From positions 43,944 through 107,943 of the forward strand of contig NZ_JABBNB010000025.1 in the NCBI RefSeq assembly GCF_012933505.1: a stretch of DNA of 64,000 bases, written 5' to 3'. The DNA comes from Gordonia asplenii. GTDB lineage: Bacteria > Actinomycetota > Actinomycetes > Mycobacteriales > Mycobacteriaceae. Of the stretch, positions 44,902-52,883 are shown one piece after another. A program made the translations under genes and the position numbers. Each line of letters starts with the position of its first letter. Positions within the stretch are counted from its first letter, which is position 1. Under the pieces are notes generated by a model. That model was not told the origin of the DNA and ran no database searches. It was given only the letters and a program-made list of their open reading frames with translations.

Positions 44902-46113
44902 TCACAGCATCGGGGTGATCTGGTCACCGTCGGCGAGCATCGCGGTGCCGTACATCTCGTAGCTGACAGCGGGCACGATGTAGGCGTGGCGGGCCGCCAC
45001 CGCGGAGTCACGCCAGAGCCGCTGCAGGTCATTGCTGTCGGCGAAACCCGCTGCGCCATAAGCGAATAGCAGGAGGTCGATGGCCTTAGTCACTTGATCG
45101 ACCACTCGGCCGGCGTCGGCGCGGGCCCGGGCACGGTGCAGAGCGTCGGGAAACTCGCCCGCGCCCGCGGCGGTATCGACCATCTCTGCGCCGCGGTAGG
45201 CGTGGAAATGCGCGGAATCGATCATCATCGCCGCTTCGGCGATCTGATGCCGGAAGACCGGAGAATCGGCCTTGGCCGAGTAGAAGGTGAACGTCAGGGG
45301 TTTGGTGGATGCGACGACAGTCACCAATTCGAGTATCCGACGCGCCATGCCGAGTTGGGGCGCAGCGATCCCCAGCGCGAGCACCGGCGTGAATGCGCTG
45401 CGATAGAGCACTTCGTCGGTGTGTTCGGTGGCGACGGTGCCCTCCCATGCCGCGGGTGCGGAGATGACCCGATGCTCCGGAACGAAGACGTTGGTGGCGA
45501 TCAGACAGTTCGAGCCCGATGAGCGCATCCCGGCGACGAACCACGACTCTTCCAGCGTCAGCTCGGTCCTCGGGATCAGGGCGATTCCCTGATCTGTCGG
45601 TTGCCCGGCGTCGTCGACGATCGGCATGCCCAGCACCGCCCAGTCAGCGTGCCACGATCCCGAGTTGTAGTACCAGCGACCAGTGACGCGATACCCACCG
45701 TCGACCTTGACACTGGTGGAGGTGGGGCTGACGACTCCGGAGATCTTGGCGTCGGGATTCGACTGCCACACATCATTCTGTGCCCGTTCGGGGAACAAAC
45801 CGGTCATCCACGCGCACTGATTGCACAGGGTGACCACCCACGCGGTTCCGCCGTCGGCCTCGGCGACCGCGGCGGCGACTTCGATCTGCGCTCGCAGGTT
45901 CATCTCGTATCCGCCGTATCGCCGCGGTTGGGCGATCTTGAAGATGCCGACCTCGGTGAGCGCGCTGATGCTCTCTTCGACGACGCGGCGGTCCAGTTCT
46001 CCCTGCGCGGCGTTGCGCGACAGGAGTGGCCGCAGGTCCCGGATCCGGTCGAGCACCTCGTCAATCGTGGGCACGCAGTCGGTGTCGCCGAGGGCGGGGA
46101 TTGCAGTAGTCAT
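44902..46113 (-). CDS. HsaA-like flavin-dependent monooxygenase, oxygenase component 2
   Basis: A 403-residue paralogue of the previous protein: AQPRRYGGYEMNLRAQIEVA, YRVTGRWYYNSGSWHADWAV, WFVAGMRSSGSNCLIATNVF, ending AYIVPAVSYEMYGTAM. ATG 46113 has GGAGGA 7 bases upstream. Of the three paralogues it is nearest to the one at 50426 in the central GSWHADWAVLG stretch. It needs reduced flavin from the reductase at 51669. The substrate could be a polycyclic or steroid-derived phenol; no experimental basis here. Confidence 0.87.
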   Translation of the reverse strand: MTTAIPALGDTDCVPTIDEVLDRIRDLRPLLSRNAAQGELDRRVVEESISALTEVGIFKIAQPRRYGGYEMNLRAQIEVAAAVAEADGGTAWVVTLCNQCAWMTGLFPERAQNDVWQSNPDAKISGVVSPTSTSVKVDGGYRVTGRWYYNSGSWHADWAVLGMPIVDDAGQPTDQGIALIPRTELTLEESWFVAGMRSSGSNCLIATNVFVPEHRVISAPAAWEGTVATEHTDEVLYRSAFTPVLALGIAAPQLGMARRILELVTVVASTKPLTFTFYSAKADSPVFRHQIAEAAMMIDSAHFHAYRGAEMVDTAAGAGEFPDALHRARARADAGRVVDQVTKAIDLLLFAYGAAGFADSNDLQRLWRDSAVAARHAYIVPAVSYEMYGTAMLADGDQITPML

Positions 46114-46160
46114 CGGTGTTTCCTCCAGTTCGATGTCGAGTCGGTTCAGCGGCAGATTCG

Positions 46161-47138
46161 TCAGATCACCTGTGCCGCAAGCCCTTCGGCGTCGACGAGG
46201 CCGACGTCGTCGAGCATTCGACGTAGTGCGGACACGTCCGCGACGGTCACGTCGCCATAGGGTGCGCGGGGATAGCCGCCCGGTCCGCCGAGAATGCGCG
46301 AAATCGCCTTGTACACCACCACTCTCGGGAGGGCGCGGTCGGAACCGATGTGCGCGATCGCCGAGGCGAGCGTGACGATCCGGCGATAGCTCTCGTTCAC
46401 GCCGACGATGTCGTGGGCTTCGAGTGCGTCGTACAGTCGGCGGCACGTCCGGGGGGCGATGTTCTGCAGATTGTCGAGTTCGCCCCGCGCTCCGTCGGCG
46501 TGGGCGAACATCAACTTCGGCGCCATCGTCAATACCGTTGTCCGCGAAGCGATTCGGGCGACGAAATCGGCCACGTTCGACTGGTCGGGGTGATGCTTGA
46601 ACACGCCGATGACGTGCGGGTACGTGCTCACGAGACGGTCGATGACGTCGCTGGGAACGTCGAAGCCGGTCGAGGAGTTGCACGACAGCACGACCGGTAT
46701 GTCGACCGAACTCAGCACCTCGTCATAGAACCGATCGTGCATCGCGACGGTTGGGACGAAGGAATGACCCAGAGTCGGCGGGTAGAGTTGAATTGCGTTC
46801 AGGCCGAGCGCCTTTGCCTCGCGAGCGAAGGCGATGTTGCGGTCGGCGGTCGGGAACTCGCGGTTGGCGGCGACGACGGGGAGTCGTCCATCGATCTCCT
46901 CCGCGGCGATCTCCCAGGTCCGGAAGATCTCGGCATCTGTCATCAGCACGCCTTCGCCGGTAGCCGGGCTCGCCGGCCAGAAGCCGACCTGCTCGCTTGC
47001 CAGCCAACGGATTTGGGCGCGAAGCGCCGATTCGTCGAGCGTGCCGCCGCGGGTGAACGGGGTGATGCCCATTGCGTAGCAGCCGTGCTGGAGCGCGACA
47101 TCGCGCGGGTCGAGACCAGTGGAATGTGATTCGGGCAC
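46161..47138 (-). CDS. DapA/NanA-family lyase or hydratase-aldolase
   Basis: A 325-residue TIM-barrel protein of the dihydrodipicolinate synthase family: GCYAMGITPFTRGGTLDESA at the N-terminus, FWPASPATGEGVLMTDAE, and the Schiff-base Lys181 in HVIGVFKHHPD. The usual catalytic tyrosine in the LYNxP strand is replaced: the equivalent reads VVLSCNSSTGF, with Cys153. Relatives include hydratase-aldolases that split aromatic-ring cleavage products into an aldehyde and pyruvate, which fits a catabolic cluster. GTG 47138 follows GAGGAAA; an earlier in-frame ATG exists at 47186. Divergent from a TetR gene. Confidence 0.85.
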   Translation of the reverse strand: MPESHSTGLDPRDVALQHGCYAMGITPFTRGGTLDESALRAQIRWLASEQVGFWPASPATGEGVLMTDAEIFRTWEIAAEEIDGRLPVVAANREFPTADRNIAFAREAKALGLNAIQLYPPTLGHSFVPTVAMHDRFYDEVLSSVDIPVVLSCNSSTGFDVPSDVIDRLVSTYPHVIGVFKHHPDQSNVADFVARIASRTTVLTMAPKLMFAHADGARGELDNLQNIAPRTCRRLYDALEAHDIVGVNESYRRIVTLASAIAHIGSDRALPRVVVYKAISRILGGPGGYPRAPYGDVTVADVSALRRMLDDVGLVDAEGLAAQVI

Positions 47139-47338
47139 AGGGGTTTCCTCACACAGAAACAAGCTGGTGGCCGGGGATGGAGGCACTACACGGGAGACGA
47201 ACTGTCGTATGCAGCGCAGCCGGTTGACTGATCGGACGACGGCCAGGTCGGAACTTGCACCGATCGGAAGGTCTGTAGCGGCTCACTCCCGACTGTAATC
47301 GACGTCACACGTAGCCACAAGACTTTAGGACCAACTTT

Positions 47339-47358
47339 GTTCACTATTCTTGGTGAAC
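47339..47358. promoter_or_regulatory. Probable TetR operator GTTCAC-N8-GTGAAC
   Basis: Perfect 6-base inverted arms, 25 bases upstream of the TetR ATG and ~200 bases from the DapA-family gene, so it could repress both. The rest of the 245-base intergenic region shows no gene. Confidence 0.6.
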
Positions 47359-47383
47359 GTCGCCGCGCCGGAACCCGCCGCGA

Positions 47384-48085
47384 ATGACGTGGTTCGATAA
47401 CAAGGTGCAGGAGGCGAAAGCTGCGGTGAAATCGTCAGCCTCGGAGGAGGCAGCGGCCCAACGGGTATCCGACGACGGCCGCTCGACGGGCAAGGGCACG
47501 CGCCGACGCGGGGACGCACTCGTCCACGCCATCTATGAAACGGTGCTCTCCGAGTTCGCCGACGGCGGCTTCGGCCAGTTGACCTTCGACAAGCTTGCTC
47601 CGAAGATGGGCACCGGGAAGGCGTCGCTCTATCGCCGCTGGTCTTCACCGACCGAGTTGCTGATGGCTGCCCTGACCGACCCGATCACCGGCTTCGGCGA
47701 GCCGATCGTTCCAGACACCGGGTCGGTCCGATCCGACCTGGTGGCCGCGTTCACCCACCTCGCCGAGAGCCTCGACCGCCCGCACGGCCGCGCAATGCTC
47801 GCGATCATGGGGCGGCGCACGACCGAACCGGAATTGTTCGAGCAGTTTCAGCGCACCCTGGTGCATCCGTATGAGGCGGTCACGCTGCAGGCGCTCGAGG
47901 CCGGCGCGGCACGCGGTGAAGTCGACGCGGTGGCGGTCAACGCCCGCACCACCGCAGTCGGATCACGACTGATCGTCGCGGAGTACACCTACACCGGACG
48001 GATCGATGCGGCCGAGGTCGAAGCCATCGTCGACCAAATCGTCCTGCCGATCTTTACCCCGACCGCCCACAGACCTGCGCCCTAG
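47384..48085 (+). CDS. TetR family regulator of the catabolic cluster
   Basis: A 233-residue TetR-type repressor. After a 40-residue polar lead comes the helix-turn-helix YETVLSEFADGGFGQLTFDK, then LAPKMGTGKASLYRRWSSPTELLM. The C-terminal domain (~140 residues) includes RAMLAIMGRRTTEPELFEQF, close to the TetR_C groups seen beside aromatic catabolic genes. A later in-frame start would remove the lead, but ATG 47384 directly follows the operator palindrome by 25 bases. It likely controls the leftward operon from 47138 and itself, derepressed by an aromatic intermediate. Confidence 0.9.
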   Translation: MTWFDNKVQEAKAAVKSSASEEAAAQRVSDDGRSTGKGTRRRGDALVHAIYETVLSEFADGGFGQLTFDKLAPKMGTGKASLYRRWSSPTELLMAALTDPITGFGEPIVPDTGSVRSDLVAAFTHLAESLDRPHGRAMLAIMGRRTTEPELFEQFQRTLVHPYEAVTLQALEAGAARGEVDAVAVNARTTAVGSRLIVAEYTYTGRIDAAEVEAIVDQIVLPIFTPTAHRPAP

Positions 48086-48092
48086 CGTCGCC

Positions 48093-49202
48093 CTAGCGTC
48101 CCGCGGGTGCATGCTCGACGCCGGCGCACCAGACCGCCCGGACGTTGCGGGTCGCGGTGATGTCCGCGGTCGGATCGCCCTCCACCAGAAGAAGATCCGC
48201 GCGTTTGCCCGGTGCGATGACTCCCCGATCGGAGAGTCCGAACGCCGCGGCGGGCCGGACGGTGGCGCAGCGCAGAATCTCCGCCGGGGTGAGTCCCGCG
48301 GCAGCCATCAGTTCGAATTCGTGATGCAGACTCTCGCCGTGCTCGACCCTGGCCGGCGGTCCGGGCGCGGTATTCGCATCGGTTCCGGCGATGATCTCGA
48401 CGCCGCCGCCGTGAAGAGCGCCGACGCTGGCGATCAAGTGATCGATCGGGGCGTGAGGGGCGACCTTGGCGAGGATGCCCTCCATCATCGTCATGGTGGG
48501 TATCACGCTCTGTCGGTTTGCCTTCATCGCCGCGATGTCGCGCGGGTCGATCACTCCATCCAGCGGGACGTGGGTGATGAACTCGGCTCCCGACTCGACT
48601 GCCATCGTGTAGGCACCTCGGCTGCCCGCGTGGATCACGGTCTTTCGACCGTGCTCGCGTGCCGCGGCGACGAGGGCGTGGAGAACCTCCGACGACGGCC
48701 CGCCGTCTCCCGGCGCCTCGGCGACCCCCTTGATGTAGTCGACGCCTTCACTCACCCGTTGCGCGACGTGACGCCGGGCATCCTCGGGTGTCCGCACTAT
48801 CGCGTCCGCGTCCATGCCGGGCATACACGAATGCGGTCCACCGTCGCCGATCGCCGGCAGGCCGGCGCTGCGAAAGTCCGCGCCGCCGCGAACCCTTCGC
48901 AGCGCGGCGACTCTATCGGCCGGCCAGCACGCCATGTCCAGTCCGGTCGTCACTCCCCACGCGGCCAGAGTGTGGAGTTGTTCCGGCGCGTCGATGTGCA
49001 CGTGCGCGTCGATGAAACCGGGCAGCAGCACCGCTCCAGCCGCGTCGATCATCTCCGCGCCCGCGGCGTCCTCGCCGATGACCGTTCCATCGATGACCAC
49101 GGTGGCGGGATCAAGCAGCGTCGTGCCGTCGAAAACTCGGGCGTTGATGATCGCCACCCTGCCGCGGTTGCGGGAGCCGGGTGTCGGCGCGGTGCTGGAC
49201 AT
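48093..49202 (-). CDS. Metal-dependent amidohydrolase
   Basis: A 369-residue amidohydrolase-superfamily protein with a composite beta domain (AIINARVFDGTTLLDPATVV) and the HxH metal motif GFIDAHVHID (His67, His69). Probable further ligands are Lys/His in KTVIHAGSR and EFITHVPLDG, then IIAGTDANTAPG with the barrel-end Asp, and the closing APGKRADLLLVEGDP. It resembles imidazolonepropionase/prolidase-like hydrolases of cyclic amides. ATG 49202 has AAGGAG. Its stop is 7 bases from the TetR stop. Its role in the pathway, perhaps opening a lactam or hydrolysing an amide, is open. Confidence 0.87.
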   Translation of the reverse strand: MSSTAPTPGSRNRGRVAIINARVFDGTTLLDPATVVIDGTVIGEDAAGAEMIDAAGAVLLPGFIDAHVHIDAPEQLHTLAAWGVTTGLDMACWPADRVAALRRVRGGADFRSAGLPAIGDGGPHSCMPGMDADAIVRTPEDARRHVAQRVSEGVDYIKGVAEAPGDGGPSSEVLHALVAAAREHGRKTVIHAGSRGAYTMAVESGAEFITHVPLDGVIDPRDIAAMKANRQSVIPTMTMMEGILAKVAPHAPIDHLIASVGALHGGGVEIIAGTDANTAPGPPARVEHGESLHHEFELMAAAGLTPAEILRCATVRPAAAFGLSDRGVIAPGKRADLLLVEGDPTADITATRNVRAVWCAGVEHAPAGR

Positions 49203-49264
49203 GTGTGCATCTCCTTGCTGGAGGCGGATCGATGTGGTGCGGGTCCCGGTTCGAACGCGCTGCC

Positions 49265-49873
49265 TCACGAACGGTCGGGGTCGTGTTCCATCCATGCGAA
49301 GCTGAATCGGTAGAGTGCGTCGACCTGCTCTGGTCGGTCGTCGCCGTAGAGATCGTCGGATATCTCGTAGCCACTCGCGTTGAGGTAGTAGGCCAGGAAT
49401 CGATACGACGGCCGGTAGGACGACAGGACGGCGTGATCGAGAGCCGCATCGGCACCCGCCGTGGTAGCCAGCAGGGTGTCGCGCTCGTAAATCGGATCCA
49501 ATGACTGGATCTGCCAACTGCCGCAACGTCTTTCGAGTCGGTAGAGCAGTCGGGTGTAGGAGGTGACGTCGACCTCGATCCCGTCGAGCGCGTCGCGGAA
49601 TTCGATGGCCGCGGAGATGTCCACGACCGCTCGATCCTCCCGCACGGAGACCACCGGCGGACCGAGTCGGTGCGTGGCCCGCTGCCCCCGGCGCGACATC
49701 TCCCGCGATTCGACGATGAAATCGGCTCCGGTGCCGCGGAACCAACTCAGCCGGATCTGAGCGGCTGGGTGAATGCAGTCGCGCATCTGGTCCCACCATC
49801 CCCGATCACGGGCTTGCCGTTCGCGCAGGACAACTTGCGACACCGCGATGATCGCATCGGTGCTACCCGTCAC
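49265..49873 (-). CDS. NTF2/SnoaL-like protein
   Basis: A 202-residue cone-fold protein: RERQARDRGWWDQMRDCIHP, ATHRLGPPVVSVREDRAVVD, YTRLLYRLERRCGSWQIQSL then DPIYERD, the order seen in SnoaL-like and ring-hydroxylating-dioxygenase beta-subunit relatives. These serve as small isomerases, cyclases, dehydratases or structural partners. It overlaps the HIT gene upstream by 4 bases (ATGA), showing coupled translation. No catalytic residue can be singled out safely. Confidence 0.75.
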   Translation of the reverse strand: MTGSTDAIIAVSQVVLRERQARDRGWWDQMRDCIHPAAQIRLSWFRGTGADFIVESREMSRRGQRATHRLGPPVVSVREDRAVVDISAAIEFRDALDGIEVDVTSYTRLLYRLERRCGSWQIQSLDPIYERDTLLATTAGADAALDHAVLSSYRPSYRFLAYYLNASGYEISDDLYGDDRPEQVDALYRFSFAWMEHDPDRS

Positions 49874-50334
49874 GACGCGACTTGCCCGGCGGTTGCTCGG
49901 ATCTGTTCATATGCGGCGCGGATTCGGGGGATCAGGGTGCGGGCCGCCGCTTCGTCGACGGCACCGTCGTCGAGGAGGCTGAGGATCTTTCCGCCGCGCC
50001 GTGCCGCCGGAAGAGTCTCCGGCCGTGCTGTGATCAGCAGATGATAATGCGGATGGTTCTCGCCGAAGGCCATCTGGTAGACGCGTTGCGCGCCGGTGAC
50101 TTCACTGAGCGCCGAGGCCAGGTCGCGGGCGCGAGTGCCCAGCGTCGCGGCCTCGGCGTCGTCGATTCCGGTGATCAACTCGGTGTGTCGGCTCGTGCGC
50201 AGGACGATCCAGCCGGGAACTTCCATACCGGGCCCGATGCCTGCCGACCACAGGTCGTCGTGGAATACGGTGTCGTTGGTCCCCGGTTGTCCCATCGCGC
50301 AGATCTTGCAGTCTTCAACACTGTTGTCGGGCAT
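49870..50334 (-). CDS. HIT-like protein
   Basis: A 154-residue HIT-superfamily protein. The triad HPHYHLL (His94, His96, His98) forms the nucleotide phosphate site, and CKIC at 9-12 is half of a zinc-binding pair. The family hydrolyses nucleoside phosphoramidates, dinucleoside polyphosphates or AMP-conjugates. ATG 50334 follows AGGTAGAG. It is rare within an aromatic catabolic operon and may repair or cleave a nucleotide-linked intermediate; this is inference. Confidence 0.82.
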   Translation of the reverse strand: MPDNSVEDCKICAMGQPGTNDTVFHDDLWSAGIGPGMEVPGWIVLRTSRHTELITGIDDAEAATLGTRARDLASALSEVTGAQRVYQMAFGENHPHYHLLITARPETLPAARRGGKILSLLDDGAVDEAAARTLIPRIRAAYEQIRATAGQVAS

Positions 50335-50356
50335 CGCTCTACCTTCGGTTGTCGTA

Positions 50357-50424
50357 GCACGCGGTCGTCGTTGCACTCGGTCGACGCACGCGGTTGACGC
50401 ACGCGGTCGCCGCGCGCGGTTGAG
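50357..50424. repeat. Tandem 13-bp repeats upstream of the HIT gene
   Basis: Units close to GCACGCGGTYGAC occur at 50357, 50373, 50386, 50399 and 50412, i.e. five copies with one 3-base interruption. They fill the 91-base gap between the third oxygenase gene's end and the HIT gene. Confidence 0.75.
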
Positions 50425-50425
50425 C

Positions 50426-51634
50426 TCAGATGAGCGGGGTGATCTGGTCGTCGCGACCCAGCAGTGCCTTGCCGTAGATCTCATAGTTGACGGCGGGCAG
50501 CGTAACCGCATGCCGCGCGGCCACCGCGGAGTCGCGCCAGATCCGTTGTAGCGGATTGACATCGGCGAACGACCCCGCCCCGTGCGCCGACAACAGGATG
50601 TCGATGGCCCGGGTGACGTGATCGAGGACCCAGCCTGTGTCGGCGCGTACCCGAGTTCGGGTGAGAACGTCGAGGTATTCGCCACGGGCGGCGGCCCGGT
50701 CGATGTCGTCGGCCGCCCGGTAGGCATGTAGGTGCGCGGTGTCGATCATCATCGCGGCCTCCGCGATCTGGAGCTGGAAAGCAACCGAATCACTTTGTGC
50801 CGCATAGAATGTGTAGGAAATGGCCTTCTTCGGCGCCTTCTCCCGGACGATCTCGAGTGCCCTGCGCCCCATGCCGAGTTGCGGACCCGCCAGTACCAGC
50901 GACAGGATGGGCACGAACGACGAACGGTACAAGGCTTCGTCTGGATGATCGGCGAGATAGTCGCCGTCGATCGCGCCTGGGACTCGGACGATGCGATGGT
51001 CTGGGACAACGATGTCGGTGGCTATCAGACAGTTCGAGCCCGACGACCGCATACCCGCCACGAACCAGGTTTCTTCGAGATCGAGGTCGGTGCGCGGCAC
51101 AAGCGCTAGCCCCTGATCGACGATGTCACCGTTCTCGTCGGTGATCGGGATGCCGAGAACCGCCCAGTCGGCATGCCACGAGCCGGAGTTGTAATACCAG
51201 CGACCGGTGACCCGAAAACCGCCGTCGATCCTGGTCGCCTCGGCGGTCGGCGAGAGGACCCCGGACACGCGTGCGTCGGGGTTGTCTGCCCAGACGTCGT
51301 CCTGAGCGCGCTCGGGGAAGAGCCCCGTCATCCACGCGCACACATTGCACAGCGTGACCACCCACGCGGTTCCGCCGTCGGCCTCACCGACGGCCGCGGA
51401 TACGTCCAACATCGTCCGCATCGACGTCGCGTATCCCCCGTACCGAGTGGGTTGGGCAACCCGAAACGCCCCGGCCTCAGTCAAGGCGGTGATCGACTCG
51501 TCGACGACGCGTCTCGCCTCCTCTCCGGAGGCGGAGTTCGCGGCGATCAGTGGTGCGAGCGCACGCACTCGCGCAACGACCTCGTCAGGGTGCTCGCGGG
51601 TGACGCCCGGCGTCGGGCTCTCGATGGTGGTCAT
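50426..51634 (-). CDS. HsaA-like flavin-dependent monooxygenase, oxygenase component 3
   Basis: A 402-residue paralogue with AQPTRYGGYATSMRTMLDVS, FRVTGRWYYNSGSWHADWAV, WFVAGMRSSGSNCLIATDIV and a C-terminal helix ending VNYEIYGKALLG. The GRWYYNSG flavin-facing loop is intact. It starts 34 bases after the flavin reductase stop, so this is the oxygenase most directly paired with that reductase. It uses reduced FMN or FAD and oxygen to hydroxylate a phenolic substrate. Shares many segments with the copy at 44902. Confidence 0.89.
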   Translation of the reverse strand: MTTIESPTPGVTREHPDEVVARVRALAPLIAANSASGEEARRVVDESITALTEAGAFRVAQPTRYGGYATSMRTMLDVSAAVGEADGGTAWVVTLCNVCAWMTGLFPERAQDDVWADNPDARVSGVLSPTAEATRIDGGFRVTGRWYYNSGSWHADWAVLGIPITDENGDIVDQGLALVPRTDLDLEETWFVAGMRSSGSNCLIATDIVVPDHRIVRVPGAIDGDYLADHPDEALYRSSFVPILSLVLAGPQLGMGRRALEIVREKAPKKAISYTFYAAQSDSVAFQLQIAEAAMMIDTAHLHAYRAADDIDRAAARGEYLDVLTRTRVRADTGWVLDHVTRAIDILLSAHGAGSFADVNPLQRIWRDSAVAARHAVTLPAVNYEIYGKALLGRDDQITPLI

Positions 51635-51668
51635 TGTGATTCCTCGGATGGGGTTGAAAGGCGGCCGA

Positions 51669-52223
51669 TCAGCATGAGCAAGCTGCGATGACGTCGGCGA
51701 TCAACGGACGTTTCCGATCACCGAAACGGGAGTGCGTGCCGAATGTTCGGTGCGCGTAGATAAGAGGCGGGAGGTCGACGCGCGCGACGCGGGTGACGAG
51801 ACCGAATAGCAGGAGGTGATCGCCTCCTTCGACGGTGTCATACAGGTCGCAGGCCAACCAGCCGGCCGCTCCCTCGATCCGCGGCAGGCCTGAATCGAGG
51901 TGCCAGGCGGTCTCGGCGAATCGGTCCACGCCGCGTCGGGCGAACGTCGTCGCGAGGTCGTCCTGGCCGTGGCCGAGGAGATTGACGCCGAACCGACCGG
52001 CCGACCGAATGCGGCCAAGCAGGTAGGACGTCCGTTCGAACGACACGGTGATCAGGGGCGGTTCGATCGACAGTGCGGCGAACGAACTCACCGTCGCACC
52101 GTATGTTCGACCGTCCTCGGTCGTCGTGACCACGCCCACGGGCGCGCATACGCTGCCCATGATGTCTTTGGCGCGCTCGGGATCGATGCCGGCGCCTGCG
52201 GCCGCCGCTGTTGTCGCGGTCAT
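51669..52223 (-). CDS. Flavin reductase, HsaB-like monooxygenase partner
   Basis: A 184-residue flavin reductase of the HpaC/HsaB family. CAPVGVVTTTEDGRTYGATV and SSFAALSIEPPLITVSFERT form the flavin site, RFGVNLLGHGQDDLATTFAR the following helix, and GDHLLLFGLVTRV the closing strand. It reduces FMN/FAD with NAD(P)H and supplies it to the oxygenases. It is the only such reductase in the cluster for three oxygenase paralogues. The stop of the VOC gene upstream is only 6 bases from its start. Confidence 0.92.
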   Translation of the reverse strand: MTATTAAAAGAGIDPERAKDIMGSVCAPVGVVTTTEDGRTYGATVSSFAALSIEPPLITVSFERTSYLLGRIRSAGRFGVNLLGHGQDDLATTFARRGVDRFAETAWHLDSGLPRIEGAAGWLACDLYDTVEGGDHLLLFGLVTRVARVDLPPLIYAHRTFGTHSRFGDRKRPLIADVIAACSC

Positions 52224-52229
52224 TTGCGG

Positions 52230-52799
52230 TCAGGCGGGGACGAGTACAGACATCGGGTTGGGAAGGTCGGCCTTGAGGGCCCACGCCCGATTCGTCAGTT
52301 CGTCCACCGATGCGCCGCCGCGGCGCGCCTGCAGGAGAGCCTCCGGATCGAAGGCCGGACCGACTGAATCGGCTGCGTACTCGGGGCCCTTCATATACGC
52401 CGTGGCGTCGTCGGGTTCAGCGAAGTTATCGATCTGCATCTCGACGAAGTTCCCGTCGGGATCTTGGTAGTAGAGCGAGGTGGTCACGCCGTGAGCGATG
52501 GAGACTGCCGGGCGTACGCCCCTGTCGCGCAACAGGACATAGCGATCGAGCAGGTCGTCGATGTTCTCGAAGGTGTATGCGGTGTGGTGTGCGCACGCGG
52601 TAGTCGGGGACTTGCGGGTCATCTCCATCGGCGGGCTCAATAGCGCGACCCGGTGGTGTTCGTCGTCGAAGGTGATGAAGCACAACGCGTCGTCCTGATA
52701 GACGACGTGACCGTCGAGCACGGTGCAGTACCAGTCTCGCATCTCGTTCGGCTGCCCGGTCTGGAAGACGACATGGGCGAACTTGGGCTTGGCGGACAT
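52230..52799 (-). CDS. VOC family dioxygenase-like protein 2
   Basis: A 189-residue paralogue of the protein at 43027. Metal ligands are His9 (FAHVVFQTGQ), His72 (HHTAYTF) and Glu120 (GNFVEMQIDNF). Segments MRDWYC, FDDEHHR, HGVTTSLYY and YMKGPEY/YMEGAEY are shared by both copies. Probable ring-cleaving or ring-fission-product processing enzyme. ATG 52799 has AAGGAG upstream. Clustered tightly with the reductase and oxygenase 3. Confidence 0.88.
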   Translation of the reverse strand: MSAKPKFAHVVFQTGQPNEMRDWYCTVLDGHVVYQDDALCFITFDDEHHRVALLSPPMEMTRKSPTTACAHHTAYTFENIDDLLDRYVLLRDRGVRPAVSIAHGVTTSLYYQDPDGNFVEMQIDNFAEPDDATAYMKGPEYAADSVGPAFDPEALLQARRGGASVDELTNRAWALKADLPNPMSVLVPA

Positions 52800-52883
52800 C
52801 GAATCACGCTCCTTCGTGGTGTGGGTGGTTGGTTGTGCGATGTGGTTTGCGAAGGCGGTGTGGACTGTTTCTTTGATGTCGGG

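Noticed and set aside
50357..50424. CRISPR array
   Set aside because: Units are 13 bp and contiguous, with no spacers and no cas genes in the window.
43623..51634. Acyl-CoA dehydrogenases for beta-oxidation
   Set aside because: They share the fold, but the GRWYYNSG/GMRxSGS pattern, the adjacent flavin reductase and VOC genes, and the lack of CoA-pathway genes point to two-component monooxygenases.
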